DNA from: Setaria digitata | Taxonomy: Eukaryota > Nematoda > Chromadorea > Rhabditida > Setariidae | Assembly (NCBI GenBank): GCA_003640385.1 | Contig: RCAB01000032.1 | Location: 124,001 to 188,000 of the forward strand | DNA length: 64,000 nucleotides | Reading direction: 5' to 3' | Part shown: piece by piece, positions 25,301 to 40,300 of the stretch | Position numbering within the stretch: the stretch's first letter is position 1 | Layout of the letters: every line of letters begins with the position of its first letter | Program-made: the position numbers and the translations under genes | Notes under the pieces: generated by a model | What the model saw: the letters and a program-made list of their open reading frames with translations, nothing else | Told to the model about the DNA's origin: nothing | Databases searched by the model: none

Positions 25301-25369
25301 CGAAAAAGAAATCACTGATAACAAAATAACTATATCACCAAGCACATCTGCAATTATTTTATTGCTGAC
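22323..25369. other. Gene-free AT-rich stretch upstream of the carboxypeptidase gene
   Basis: No exon chain was found. Several 60-70 codon open frames (23095-23280, 23762-23965, 24010-24210, 24799-25008) are lysine- or phenylalanine-rich translations of A/T runs or isolated frames without splice context. The promoter of the gene starting at 25370 should lie at the right end, but no core motif is evident. Confidence 0.45.
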
Positions 25370-28300
25370 ATGATTATGAGCCATCTCCGATTGCTCTTAA
25401 ACATATGCTGCGCAGTATTATCCTTCACTACAGTCCTAGGTGGTGGTAATTATGATGCTGAAGCTGATCGAATCATCAGCTTACCGGGACTAACTTATGA
25501 ATCTAATTTTGCACAGTATTCTGGCTTTCTACGCACAAAAGCAGGAAATTTCTTGCACTACTGGTATACTTATTTAAAATATTTTATTAAAACAAGAAGC
25601 TTTCACACAATTCCATCATTTTGCAATACGAAAGATGTGATTTATCAAGAAGTTTGCTACCACTGCAATAAGTACTTTTCAGGTTAATCGAATCTCAGAA
25701 CAAACCATCTAGTGATCCATTAGTCTTGTGGCTTAACGGTCAACCAGGCTGCAGCTCATTAGATGGCCTTTTTGCCCAAATTGGTCCATTTCGCGTTGCT
25801 CAGGACGGAGAAACATTGTTCGAGAATATTTACAGCTGGAATAAGGTCGTTTTATTCATTCATTCTCTTTCCATCACTCGACTTACGATTTTGAGCTTTC
25901 TTGATAAGTCTCAGTGCAACCAAAGTTGCAAATGTCTCACCACTAAGTGAAAAATTGAAAACTTTTATGGCAGTGTAGTAGAAAAATAAATTGAATTTAA
26001 GGCTGCCAATTTAATATTTTTGGAATCGTTTCGTGATGTCGGTTATTCGTACAGAAACGCTTCCGCACGCTCAGATATGCTATGGAATGATGATAAGGTT
26101 TATTTATTACCAGCTTTTCTTAAATTTCCGTTAATCCTTGTTTTTCTAATTTCATCATTTTCTTTTCCAGTTTTATTTTCCACCTTCACTAAATTACCTT
26201 GTTGTTGTTTTTTTTTTCTTTTCTTTTTCAATAGTCATTTTATAAATTTTTTATTGGAAAGTACCATTTCATTTATCAGTTAAGTATCAGTATTTAGTGC
26301 TTATAAGGGCAATAGTGAAAAACNGAAAGTACCATTCCATTTATCAGTTAAGTATCAGTATTTAGTGCTTATGAGGGCAATAGTGAAAAACATAGCATCA
26401 GATAAATAATTCGTCTTTTTTCATGTGTCTAGATAAAATAAAAAATAATCCTGAAAATTTTAAAATAATCCTGAAATATAATATCAAATTATGAGAAGCA
26501 AATTTAACTAAGTTTATTAACTGTGATAAAAACATGCAAATTAGATTGAAAAAAAAAAAATGAAATTTGAGTGATTTAAAACGATTCTAGCAATATTTCG
26601 CAGTTTTGATATGCCGAATATTTATTCTAATGAAAGATTTGGAAAAGATACTTTTAAAAATTAACCATAGCTGTAATCTTTCGTAAATGGCACTCATTCA
26701 CGTGGTAATAAAAAGAAAGATAATGAAATTATCTTTTTTAACTTATATAAGCGTTTTCCAAAACTTTCGGAAAATTGTGTAAGCTCAAGTTTTTCCACAT
26801 CCCGTAATGAATTTAAAATCCTCTCACGCCAAAAGTTCGAATAAATGATACTGGTAGTAATTAGCAATGATGGAAATAAAAGTGTGAATGACTTCTGTCA
26901 ACTGTGTCGCGATATGATATAATATACTTAAGCTCAAAGATAGTTGGGGCATAATGAACAACTGAGGAAGGGGAATTATTCATCTGAAAAGAACTTAGAA
27001 ACAAGACGAAACTAACCAGTAAGTTTTATTAGAATCTGCTGCTTAATTGAATCAATTTAAATAAGTTTGAGTCTTCAGATTTAGGAATTTATGGCCAAGT
27101 TATAACCTTTATTATAAAAAACTTATTCTAAATTCTTGCCTTTTGTCTTCCTAATTCATTTCAACATCAAATTTCTAAAAGAGAACGGCAATGATCTGAT
27201 GGTGATATAAATCAGATAGGCAAGCTGTAATTAGAATAAAATTCTCACCTCTATCAAGAAATCTTCAGTTTCTCCATCGCATACATTCAAGATATCTCTC
27301 TTAATCCTGTGCTACAAGCTAATTCTTTTCCAAACAATAAATTGATCAAGCCAGATGTAAATTCACTAAAATCTTCACTTTCCAACAGAATGAGCCAAGT
27401 ATACTAAAGTTATCAGAATATAATTCAAAAAAATTAAACTATGAAATGTATTAGATTTAAATTGCTGAGTGCAATTCACTTTTAAGATGAAATATCTTTC
27501 TTAAATGATGCCTTTAGACAGTTGAAGATAGTGCCGATGCATTGGAACAATTTTTTCAACGATTCAAAGAATACCAAAATCGAGACTTTTATATCACCGG
27601 TCAATCATACGTGGGTATTTATGGGCCTGCACTAATGGATCTCCTTATCAAGCGAATTCAGGCACTAATATTTCTCGTTTTGTACAGAGATAAACAGTAG
27701 CATATTTAGCAAAGCCTTTTTCTAAAAAGGATAAACTTCCAGAAAGAAAAGGGTTTCCAGAAAGATCTTATGGAATCTGTTACACTCTGGCTTAGTTCTG
27801 ATCATATTCTCGATAATTACTTTTATATTAACCTAGGAGCAGTGTTGAAACACTGGTACTTATTCAGCTAGTTCTTTCAATTTCTGCTCGTAGCTTGCTA
27901 TTCGATATATTTTAAATTAATTTTCTTTTTTCTTTTCAAAATTAATCTAAAATGATATAAAGACGCACAATATTTGTGTACACTCAATAACCACTGAGTC
28001 TAATTAAGAGAGAAAATCGGATAGATAATTATGATATAGAATATAAGCAGCTTCTTACTTCAGCAGAAAGGAAATCCTTATGGCATCAGATTGGCCGGTC
28101 TGGCTATTGGAAATGGTGCTTACAATGAAGTGGATCGAAGAAATTCGATCATTACTTTGCAATATTATAAAGGAATGCTTGATAAAGAGTCAGCTGCTTC
28201 ATTCAATTATTGCTGAGAGTCAATAGCACTGTTTCTCTGCTGAAATTTTGTTGAATAGATCAGTAATGTGTAGAAATAGTTATTTAAATTTAGGTTTCAA

Positions 28301-31300
28301 ATTCACAAATCTAAAAACTTTCAGCACTTGGCTTAGGCTTAGGATTTGGTTTTTCAGAAAATTTAACAGTCTTAGTGAGTGCTGTGCAACGACTCCTCCT
28401 GGCCCTTTATCATATTGCAACTTCTCACAGTACATAAATTGGACAACATATGAACCAATTGATAGCAGTGATTGTGCATCCAAAGTCGTGGACTTGGCAT
28501 TTAATATTCGATTGTATGGTATTCAATCATTTGCTCAACTACCACATTCTTATTGTTTCGCTTTTTAGGTTGAAACATAGTAATGAAATTTTTTTTTTTT
28601 TCTTCTTCTTCTTTTGCATCCTGGAGTTAAAAAAAAAAAAAAAAAAGAAGAAGGAATTGTTGCAAATTTTGCTATATTTAGATTTGAAAGTGTTCAGAAA
28701 TGAGTTGATTATTTATTTTCTTTAAATTTACCATGCGTCTTAGATGATCAAAGCTTCCGGAAACATCGAGAGGAAGGAGTATGAAGAGAAAAATAATTGC
28801 AAAAAATTCATTTTTTTTTTTTTTTTTTGTTGTCATTTCGAGAATCGATAATTATTATTATTATTATTGTTTAAAGCATAAGAAACCAATACTATTCAAA
28901 GCTTCTATGATTGAAAAGTTCAGCTAAACGAAAATCTAAAATATACCCGTATTATCCATTCTTCTTATTTCTGTCTTAATCAGAACATTAAAACGAAACA
29001 AGTTTTTTTTTTTTTTTTTTTTTTCGTTTAAAGAAACTCTTTGCAAGTATTATATCTGAGCATTCGAAATTTTTCAAGGAACAATTCCTTCAATAGCAAC
29101 CAGGATTGCTATATTGATACCTCATTCTTGGCCAAGAACAAAGTATTTGAGACAACACAGCGCCAAACAGAGTTGATGAAATTAAATGATCCAGAAACAG
29201 AATGGAGTGAAAGTTTCATTGACCAAGGTGTACGTCTTCTCAGTTTTCAAAACAACATTTTTGCTTTCTTTCCTTGGTCTAGACTATAAAAACTTTATTT
29301 TCGCTCGACGAAAACCTCCTAGAAACTTAGCAAACCAAAATAAACAGCAAAAAGAACAATAGCAGTTGATCAGTCAATTGATCGGGCCTGATTTTTATCC
29401 CATTTCAGTCCCTCATAAACATGGAATCAACTGATGCACAGTACACTTTCCCATGTTGGATGAAAAAAGCCATGGTAACTTATTTGAATTTACCAGCTGT
29501 TCGTAAAGTACTACATATCCCTGATAATCTCCCACCTTGGTCGATGTGCAGGTAATCGCAGGTTGCATTTTACTGTATCAGTTTAGAAACTTACTACAGA
29601 AAGACTTCTCACAGTTCGGGATAGCATACACTGAGACATTGTGCGACTCTAAATTAAACTCTAAAATGAGTTTAATTCAAGTGATATGTCATTTGCATTG
29701 GCAAGTTAAACGGACTGATAAGTTTAATAACAAAATAGCGAATAGAGAGAGAATAGATAATAGATTCAATTGATACTGCTTAAAAGTATGTCAACTTGCA
29801 ATGCATTTTAGCAAGAAAGTTCTTTCAAACTACAAGAGACAACATTTAGACATGACGCCAGTCTTCGAGTCTATCATTAACACATTGCCAAGTTTGCTTA
29901 TTTTCTCTTTTTCTGAATTCAAGCCCAAAATAAGTAAATTTGTCTTTGAAATTTAGTTAAGATTTTATAAAATCCAGAATGAAAATTTCTCGTTTTATTT
30001 TTATCTCCATGCTTTATTTACATAATGATTTTTACAAATATCAAAATTTACTAAATTTCTGATTACTTATTAACTATCTTGCAGAAAAAGTTTACATTCA
30101 TTTACTTTACTGTCTCAAAACATTTTATTTCAGGTTGTTTTTTTTTTTTTTTTTTTATTCATCCATTGTAAATATGTTACCGATGAAGGTATTTTTTATT
30201 ACAAAGTAATTAGATTAGTTACTATTAGCAATTTTATAACCATATTTTATTTCTTGATTATAATAACTGTCATTTCTACAGTATATCCGTTCAACAATGT
30301 TCGATTTTTGATTTATAATGGTGATGCTGATATGGAATATAACTTTCTGAGCAATGAATGGTTCGTTACAAGGCTTACAGACTACTATCCCAAATCAGAT
30401 CGTAGCCAATGGATCTTTCAAGAAAATCCTAGATTTTTGGGACAGCTGGCTGGTTACTTTCAGCAATTTTTTATCAATGATTTTGTGACAATTGATTTTC
30501 TCACCATAAAGGTGAGCAATTTTAGTATTGCAACAAATGTTCAAGAATTTAAGCTGAAATAATTTATATTTAGGAATTTAGATTATAATTTTTTTTAGTA
30601 TTATTATAATATGTAATTCTGTTGACATCTATTATAGAAATGTTTGTTGTAACTGGTTGGTGATTGACGTGTAGTAGGTATTTCAACTATCAGGCTAANT
30701 ATAAAGGTGAGCAATTTTAGTATTGCAACAAATTTTCAAGAATTTAAGCTGAAATAATTTATATTTAGGAATTTAGATTATATTTTTTTTTAGTATTATT
30801 ATAATATGTAATTCTGTTGACATCTATTATAGAAATGTTTGTTGTAACTGGTTGGTGATTGACGTGTAGTAGGTATTTCAACTATCAGGCTAAATGTTTG
30901 CTAACGAAATTACAATCACATAGATTGCTAGACTCAACGACTGGATAGATTTGAAAAAAAAAAAGTTGTAAGGAAGAGGAAAAGTTCAATTAAATTGCAT
31001 TAATTTTTCAAGGGTGGAGGACAATTTGCGCCGTTAGATCGTGCTGGTCCATCATTACATATGTTCACCAATTTCATTCAAAATCTTCATTACAACGTCA
31101 GCTTTCGTTGGGATACCACGGCGAAACCAATCCTTCCACAATATAGACATGCACCAAAGATAAATCGTAACTTTCATGTTACTTTTTTGTTTAAATCGTT
31201 TAGTTAATTATTTTGGAAAAGTCATTGATTTTTCTTGTTTCACTACAACACTTTACAGAATATTATACTTTTGTGCAACTTATTAGTTTATTTTTAATTA

Positions 31301-34300
31301 ATTCAATTTTGACTGTACTAAAATTTATTTTAGAAAATCTGAAAATATTAGGATTATTTTATTCTTAAAAATATTAAAAATTTACCACGTAGATTGGACA
31401 CAGTGTTGATTACTGTGCTTGAAAATTTGCCTAATTTCCATTTATATTCTCGTTAATGTTTGATGTTGTGCTGTCGAAGCATTTGAAGATCACAAAATTA
31501 CGACATCTAAAGAATTATTGAAAACACTGAACATTTAAGCTAAAAATAACTGTTAAGTAAAAATACTTCAAATTGATTAAGTGTAAATCGGCAATTTGCC
31601 GTATAATAAAAAAAAAAGCACCAATAGCAATTGACATCTTTGATTCATTTTTTTACAATAAAATATGAAATAATTTTTAGCAACTCGAAAGCAGCGTGAT
31701 CGTGTATGGAACCTTCCTGGATTGACCTTTGAACCAGAATTTAAACAATACTCTGGTTATCTCAATGGTGGTTTGGATATCCACTTGCACTACTGGTTGG
31801 TATCATTGACCTATTCCAAAGATGAACTGTTTCCTCGTTCCTGAAAAAATAATTTTTTCATTGACGAGCTTAGTGGTCGTTCATTTCTCAACCTTTCGTT
31901 TAGAGTTTGAAGGTTGATTCCAACTCTCCGATTATTTCTAACCGATCTGATTTCATTGCTGCTAGTGAGTTTTTAGAAACAATTTATCTCACATAGTACC
32001 TTACGAATACTCATATACTACTAACGTGATAAAATTTAATTGCCTACGAATTATAAACTGTAGCTGTTACGAATGATCTTAAGGCTTGTTGAATCACAGC
32101 GAAATCCGGCTGAAGATCCACTGATATTATGGCTGAATGGTGGAACTGGGTGCAGTTTGCTTCACAGTTTCTTTTCTGAAAATGGGCCATTTCGGCCAAA
32201 TCCAGACAATATGACATTGTCTGAAAATAATTATTCGTGGAACAAAGTAAGAAAAAGTATTCTTTGATTTGACTAGTAACTGCGAGGCATTAAATTATCA
32301 GGCTTTCATCATAACTTTCATTTCAATTTATTCTTTCGCATAAAATTGAAAGGACTAATACCTGAAACTGTTAGTGAGTCAAAATTTGGTTCTAGTAAAC
32401 TGCAAGTGAGAATCGAACATAAATTAGCAGCTAATAAAGTCTAGATCAATTTAATCCTTTTAGATAAGGAATATATTGAAATTTAAGAACCAAAAACTTT
32501 TTCATATTAATGACTGGTATTATATTTAAAAATTTCTTCAAACCAAAATGACCTGATAACATCACTGCGATGTTAATACTTCTCTTATGCTGGGAAATAT
32601 ATTACTCGTAAAAATTTGTTAGTAAAAGACCACTTATAATTTTCTCCACTATCAAAAAGAAAAGTAAAAAGTTTTGAGAATTATTTAAGAGTCATTCGTT
32701 TGGTTTGCTGGCTTCATCTCTCTACACTCAGTTACTTGTTCGGAACGAAATGTTCAAATAAAATGAAATGATAAAAAAGTCAAACAAAGGAGAAATGTTT
32801 CTGAGGGGAAATTTCAAAGCTTTCAAAATGATCTAATTTAGAATATCTAATAAATAATGCATTTTTTTTTTTTTGCGATTAAGGAATTAAATAGCTGATA
32901 AATTTCCTTATTGCTTGAAATCAATTATCGCAGTTTATTTCATTTCAGTCTCAAAAAAAAAAAAAAAAATCGTCCTGTTGACCAACTACTTAATAGATGC
33001 GTCTTTTGTTTTCAATTAACAAAATATTTCGATTAAATTAATATGTTAAAAACTTGGAACGACTATACTCAAACTGTTAGCAAAGCAAATAAAATGCAGT
33101 TGTAACGGAATAGTATAATATTTGTTATATTTTTAATTTTTTTTCCCGAACTTTTTATCTAATATTTTTCATATAAATCTATTTAATATTTTAATTTCTA
33201 AATAGTAAGAAAGATTCAAATTTTTGGGCAAAATGGTAGTTGTATTTTAGATAGCAAATATGCTTTTTCTTGAATCATCATTTGTTGGGTTTTCATGGCA
33301 GAATGATTCCTCCAGAAATGATGATTTTGATTTCAACAATGAAAAGGTAAGTATTTTAAGGATTCTAACAATGAGAATATTAAGCTTCCTCATTTTACAA
33401 AACAGGAGAGTGAGTGATAAAAAAAAAAAACTTTAGAAATATCGGATTTGGACCTGATTTCACTCGATCATTTGAGATAGAAGCTGATGAAACTTTTTGT
33501 ACTCTTTTCTTTTTTTTTCTAGACTACTGAAGGTGTTTTCCATGCTTTGATGGATTTCTTGACTGTATTCCCGGAATATATCAACCGGACAATTTATATA
33601 ACTGGCCAGTCTTATGCTGCTGTTCATATCTTAAATTTATCTGCTTTCATTATTGATCAAATCCAGGTAATAATGTGATTGTATTTTGTTAACGTAAGAT
33701 ATATCTTGGCTACAACTGTTGAGTACAAATCTGTCGAGTACAGTCCTAAATTATTGTTAATTATGAAACATTCTATACCACTTCCTTGAGAGTATTCGAA
33801 ATGTAAGCATGTTTTATAATAATAAAAACAAAATTAATTGAAATTTATTCAGATCGGGAATAGTAAAGAGTTGAATCTTGCCGGTATTGCCATTGGAAAT
33901 GGTATGCTAAGCAGAAAGGAACAGTTCAACTCCTTGATGACAATGTTATTCTACCGAGGAATTCATGGCTACGAGTTCGTCTTCTATTAAATGTTCCTTG
34001 TTGAATTCTTAATTTAACCAAAGCTCCATAGCAAAAAAGTTTCCTCTCTTCCACTTCTTCCTCACTTCCTCTTTTTAATATATCACGTTTCAGTCGTCAT
34101 TTGAAGCTTATGGAATGCTGCAAGAATCGCAACATCTCTCAGCCTATAGCGTATTGTGACTTCTCACAGTATGTTAAATTTGATAAGTATGGAAATGTCA
34201 CACCGGTCGAGAACAATACTTGTGCCAGCTATATAGTTTCGTCTGCTTACGATTATATGTGGCAAAATCAGAAAATGTTAATTTTTATTTTCTTCTCGCT

Positions 34301-37300
34301 AAAAATAATATTTTGATCCGAAAAGTAAAAAGTAATTAATTCATCTTAGGGATACGCCGGTTTTTGCTTCAAAGAATTATTGCCGAAAAAAAAAAAAAAA
34401 AAAAAAAACAACTAGCCAAAGGAAAAGGATTGGAAAAGAGCGGTTCTTAATACTAACAACAATATATCAATGATTTTCAATTACTGATATATTACTGATA
34501 GCAATTTCTGGGAAGAGATAAGCGGATAGTTGATTTCAAGAATAGTGAAGGAATCAGAAAATGCAGCCTAGAAATGCTTGCTTCAAATTTCAGGCAGAAT
34601 GTTTACAATTTGTACGAAAATTACTATCATCAAAATGGACTGCTAGGAAGAAAGAGATTTAGTTTAGTTGTTCCAGCAACCTACTTGTCAGTGCATGCAA
34701 ATCAAAGGGTAAGCTATATTTACGAAGGAAAGTTTCAATTGATACAGTAAATACCTGTGGCTTATGCGGTGACACCTGCGACTTCCGCACTGATATCTTG
34801 CAAATTCTAGATGAGGTGTCTCTCTCAAATATCGTCTGATAAATAAATTTTTATCGTGCATCATTTCGTAAACAGGGTTTAATTTTGATTCCCTATAATC
34901 ATTAGTCATCTTCACCAATGACAGATGTTTATATTACCAAGAAGCGATGAATTCTTCTGTAAAATGCCACAACGTAAATTTGTCTTATCACATTTCTAAG
35001 TTTCCGGAAAAATAATTCGGTCGACTTTTATGCGTCAAAATAAGCAGTTGAAAGATTAACAGGTCTAGCTGAAATTTTTCTTTGATAAATGATAATATAT
35101 TTAGTCTAAAATCAATTATAACTCAATTGATGGAAAAGGGAATTTGTATTGGCATGAGTCGTTATTGGCCACAACAGAATATCTAAATCATCCCGACGTA
35201 CGTACTGCACTGCATATTTTGCCTGCAGCTGACAAGTGGACAGCATGCAAGTAAGTTTTAGAATTTTCTAGCTGCTTCTTTTAATGAAACTATCTTGGCG
35301 TAAAGTTTACAAAAGCAATCAGCTGAGTGACCGGTTAGAACACTGGTAATTTAAACGATTTAACTTCAATTTAACGATCTTTTTGTTTTTCCTGAAACTT
35401 TGATTGAGAAATAAAATAAGCTTATCTAATGAGATCATCATAAATTGACATTTTTGGTCAAGTATAAAGTCAATGTAATTTGAGTTGCTTTCCTCTCTCA
35501 TTTCTCAGTTTTTATACGCTGATGAAGTTTATGCAATTTTTTTTTTTTTTTTTTCTTTTTTTGTAAGTACTGGAAGAGAACAGGTGAGATATTTGTTAAA
35601 GTTCTTCATAAAGCTTGATCTTCGCAAGGTGATGAAAAATGAAAATGATGCTGTCACATAATTTTAATTTCTGTAAACAATGAACAGCGTTGCAATATTG
35701 ATGTGTGTGATGTTAGCAAAAAGAGAAATTATCAAAGCAGTCGAAGATGGTTATTGAAAATGTAAAAAGAAAAAAAAAAAAAAAAAAAAGAGAAAGATTT
35801 GAGTTAATACGGGTATTGTTCAAAGCTTGATAAAGAAGCAATTACTAATTAATATCTCTTGCAAGCTAATTAGCAGAAACGATAATATTGAATAGGTTCA
35901 TTGATATATTCAAATGAATGATTATCATTTCACTTTTAATTCATGTCACTTAACAGTTCCTCTATAAATCCCGTGCAGCAGTACAAGTACAACGATACAT
36001 CGTTGATTTTTCAACGCATACTTAATTCGAGTCATCCTTTAAATATTATGATTTATAATGGTGATGTTGATCCAATTTGCCAGTTTCTCGGAGGTTATTT
36101 TTCTTTTCTGTTGTAAATTTCTTCTTCATCTTACTATAATCAGTCTATGTTTTGATGCTAAAGTCTCATTCTGCAAAGTATCAGAGCTGAACAGGCCTAG
36201 ATATTATGGCAACTCAAAAAATGTGTCCCACAAATCACTTGCAGATGAATGGTTTATCGAAAACACAGCCAAAATGCATTCAATGAATACAATTCAACAA
36301 CGAGCACCGTGGACTTATCGTTCACAAATTGTTGGCTATGAAAAAACGTTTCAGTCACCTTCAGGAACTCTTCAGTTTGTAACAGTCAAGGTGGGTTTGC
36401 AGGTTGAACTACTTTATTTGCTACTACTTTTAAGTCTCTACCTTATTAGTGATCTTAGAATAATTTTTTCTGTTGTGAGATGAAGGTATTAGTAGATGAT
36501 AACTTCAAAGAAATCAATGAGATTGATACTTTAAAACACTGAAAATAGACATGGATTAGATAAAATGGCCTAAATTTTGGTATTTGTTCAGATCTCGTAG
36601 TGTCATTCCAAAATCCGATACAAAATGACATGCTGTTTCTCGGCTAACCGTTTTTCTTTTGTCAAATTTAGTAGGGCTCAAAAATAGTTTTGTTACCTGA
36701 CTTCAGGATGCCGGACATTTCGTTTCGCTCGATCATCCTGGACCGGCACTTCAAATGATGAACAATTTTTTGGAACAAACAAATCTCTCAATTCCGATTC
36801 CTGTTAGCACCAAACCGAGTCCATTAAAAAAGCAATACCGAATAATGGATCCGGTCTGTTCTTTTTGTGTTGTTCGTCAAAGCATATTAGAGCTAGCAAG
36901 TAAATCGAAAACACGTCAATGTACCATTCTTAAATAATAAGAAAGAGTCTGTGTGTCAGCTGTATATAAAACGGAATATTTATTTAAATTTTAATTACTT
37001 GCCACAAAAAAAATCTGTCCTTTTCAAAAAAATTGTTGTCAACTACAATTTCATCAAGAACAATTTCAGAATCTCTAGGCTCTTTTTTTGTATATCAATC
37101 CTTACAATATTATATGGATTTATTAGAAGTAATAAATGAAAAAAAAAATACGCAAAATATTAAAATTACTTTTGAATAAGAGAATATATTGTTTAAGAGT
37201 TTTAGTTGAAATTTCAAATATGCTACAGATTACTGCTGGAATTGGTACATCTCATAATAGCACAAAGCAATTTAACAGAGAAGATGAAGCAGATGATAAC

Positions 37301-40300
37301 ATGGAGATGCCAGGACGAACTTTCATGTATGACCTGAAAACCGAGACTGGATATCTGGAGGATGGCCAAGGCAACAATCTTTTTTTCTGGTGGGGAATTT
37401 GTTATGCAAGTGTAACAAGGAATTAGTACAGTGTAGCTTGGCATTTTTGAGCCATAACAGTTCTTCTCAATTAATTAACTGCTGATACCAGTAAAAACAT
37501 CGGAGAGATTTCCTTGGATTTTCAGTTTAGTTTCCTGGCTCAGATTCGCCTGAGTGAAAGCTACGCATTACCAGTTCCTTGCTGCCATTTTATTTGAAAA
37601 TTAGTACAGAATCTTTCGTTCGGACACTTTCACCAAACAATAAATTAAATCGAATAAATATGCATGTGACATTATCAGAAGGATTTGGCATGCTTTTTGG
37701 CAGTCATATTTGAGATCCAGTGGTAAATAGAGATTGCAGATTGTGCCTTGAATGATCGGATATTTTTGTAGTGAGTCTGATCAAATAAACAATGAAATTC
37801 AGGTGGATTCCATCAGCAAATCAGTCAGCTCCACTGATCATATGGCTTGGTGATGGACCAGGCTGCAGCGTGTTATACGACGTTTTCAGCAATATTGGCT
37901 TGTATCGTGTTGGTGCATCCGGAGAAGTGCTATATGAAAATCCATTTTCATGGGATAGAGTAAGTTTTCAGTTTTCTTGCTTTTCCAATTCAATTGAATT
38001 TCATAAATCCAGAAAATTTCTCTTAGACTATGTGAATTGGACAATTCAGACTACTTATGACAGGTAATTCTCTCCTACTCCTTGGGAATTGACTGGATCG
38101 GAATACGGATCATAATGTTCATCAGCGATGCTTGTTGTTATTCCATAAATTATTATATCAATTAATAGATTATCAGTGATAAGCATGTAGTATTATTGCA
38201 GGTTGCCAATATGCTATTTCTGGAAGCGATGACAGGGACTGGCTATTCACCAAAAGTGAATATTGAGTATAGCGATGATCAGGTAAATAAGTTTTTTCTT
38301 TTTTTCTTTTTCAAAGCTTTTATTATGCTAAAAACTATTAGAGAAATTATAAAGAAGACTATTATTTAGGTTGTCAGTGGATTACTTAATGCCATCGAAA
38401 ACTTTTACAAAATAGGTATCGGCTTTAATTTCCGGAGAAACCCTCTATATATATTTGGTCAGGGGTATGGTGGTCGTTACGCTCTATTTTTGGCTCGGAA
38501 ATTAGCTGACGTAAGTTTAAGATTTGTAAACTTTTGCAAAATAACAAATTTTCAAGATCACTGTTCTCAATTTTGATCAAAATGGTTTTGATAAAGTAAG
38601 AGTGTTAGTGTTTGAGTACAGTGAAAAATTGAACTTCAGCATTCATACGTTACATGCCGAGATGCAAAAATATTCCTAACTAAATTAGACTCTCAGATTA
38701 TTCTTACGTTCCATCTGTCATTTAAGATGCCAAAACTGTTATTCACAAAGGAGCTCTAAACTATCCAACTTAATCTATCTTTAGTACACGTCGAACTGGA
38801 AGACTGGAAGAGTAAAACTCTGAAGATGTTGCTTTCTTATTGCTTTGATAACATATTTTAAAAATGTTATATGTGAGAGATATTGAAGCCACTTTCTTTG
38901 AAAAGGATCTTATTGTTGTAAAAGAGAATGAGAATTTAAGCTTAACTAATAATTTTAATTTTTCAGTCAGTATTTGAAATTCCCTTATTGAGAGGTATAG
39001 GTTTGGGCAATTCATTGTTGGATTATGAAACGCTTATTAATATTATGCCAAATCAACTATACTACAACAACCTGCTTGGCAAAGAGTACGGTTCATTTTC
39101 ATTTATAATTCTATTTTTGCCTGTGCTACTTTTCATGATCTATCTTTCTAATTGTTGTATGAGCTCACTAAATGGACATTTAAATAGTTCAGAGTAATAT
39201 TTCAGTGAGTGGGATCAGTTGATACCTTGCTGTCAGGATGAGAATGGAATCTACCAGGAATCATGTCATCTCTTGAAATATGTTTCTATCGATGGCCATG
39301 GTGTTGTAACACCAAAAACTGATTCCAAATGTGCTCAATTTGTTGCTCATTATGCGAACAAAAGGATGTCGAGATTAGCGTATCTTCAAACTACCAATTC
39401 ATTCATTTCTTTACTTATAAAACTGAACTGTTACTTAGCTTTAGGCTAGGTTTAGTGATAGAAAAAAAGATTCGAAATGATGAAGAATTGAGCAGCAGAT
39501 TTTTCACGAAAAAAATCTTCCATTTTATGATTTCAAAGAAACCGTATATACCTATTGTTATTTATTACTGTAACGGGATGTGAATAAACGAGATAGTTAG
39601 CGAAATATCTCAGAAAATTTTCAAAATTTTAAATTCAACATAATATTTTCTAAACTGCAGGAATCTATCGCTGAATATGTATCAAAATTGTTACGAAGGC
39701 AAAATTTCGGTCGATTATAATAACAACCAAGCAGGAGAAGTTAAACGACAAGTTTCACATTTTGGACCACAACCACTGACAAATAATTTCTCTTTCATTA
39801 ATCAACAGGTTAATACAAATTTGAAAAAGTTGCACTTTCTTTCACTGTCTTTAAATATGTGTTTTATGTTATCTGTTTTTTCACTGACTAGCATCTTTAA
39901 CGGGCAATTTTTTAATCTCTTCCATCAAGTCAATAGAGACTTTTCAATCTTCCAAATTTCTCTGGTGCTCTTAATTCGGAATAATATTAATTACTAGTTG
40001 ACGGAAGCCTATCCTTGCTACATGGATAGTGCAATTAGCACATATCTCCGGTTGGATGCTGTACAAAAGTGGTTTAATATTTCTGATAACACACCGGAAT
40101 GGCAAATATGCAAGTAAGCTTTTAACCAAGATCCATTCGAAAATTTCCGAATTTTATTTTTTGAATTTAATTTCCTGAATCTCTGTAACTTCATAATGGC
40201 ATTTATTACACGTGCAATATTAACTTATATTCCTTTTTTCACGGAAAAATGTCTAATGTCTAACGATGATTGAAGAGCTAAGTTTCAAATTTGATAAATC

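Larger units (their letters stand above)
25370..31166 (+). other. Carboxypeptidase module 1: signal peptide plus inactive-looking S10 domain
   Basis: Exons: 25370-25563, 25683-25845, 26002-26097, 27518-27661, 28067-28188, 28358-28513, 29079-29229, 29409-29551, 29812-29891, 30282-30511, 31013-31166. The serine is present (ITGQSYVG, about S181) and the aspartate is present ([11 protein letters not shown], about D433), but the histidine position reads GGGQFAPLD, that is Gln at about 497. The loop is NGQPGCSS. Both glutamates that bind the substrate carboxylate in yeast carboxypeptidase Y are Gln here (GLFAQIGPF and GQS). The module is therefore predicted to be inactive as a peptidase but may still bind peptide. 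If the fourth exon ends where its counterparts do, it has a GC donor (CAG|GCACTA); an in-phase GT lies 15 bases later and would add ALIFL. Confidence 0.88.

Noticed and set aside
37136..37426. Independent start of a second carboxypeptidase gene
   Set aside because: The lysine-rich N-terminus is not a signal peptide, and a phase-1 splice into 37206 continues module 2 in frame as at the other module joints.
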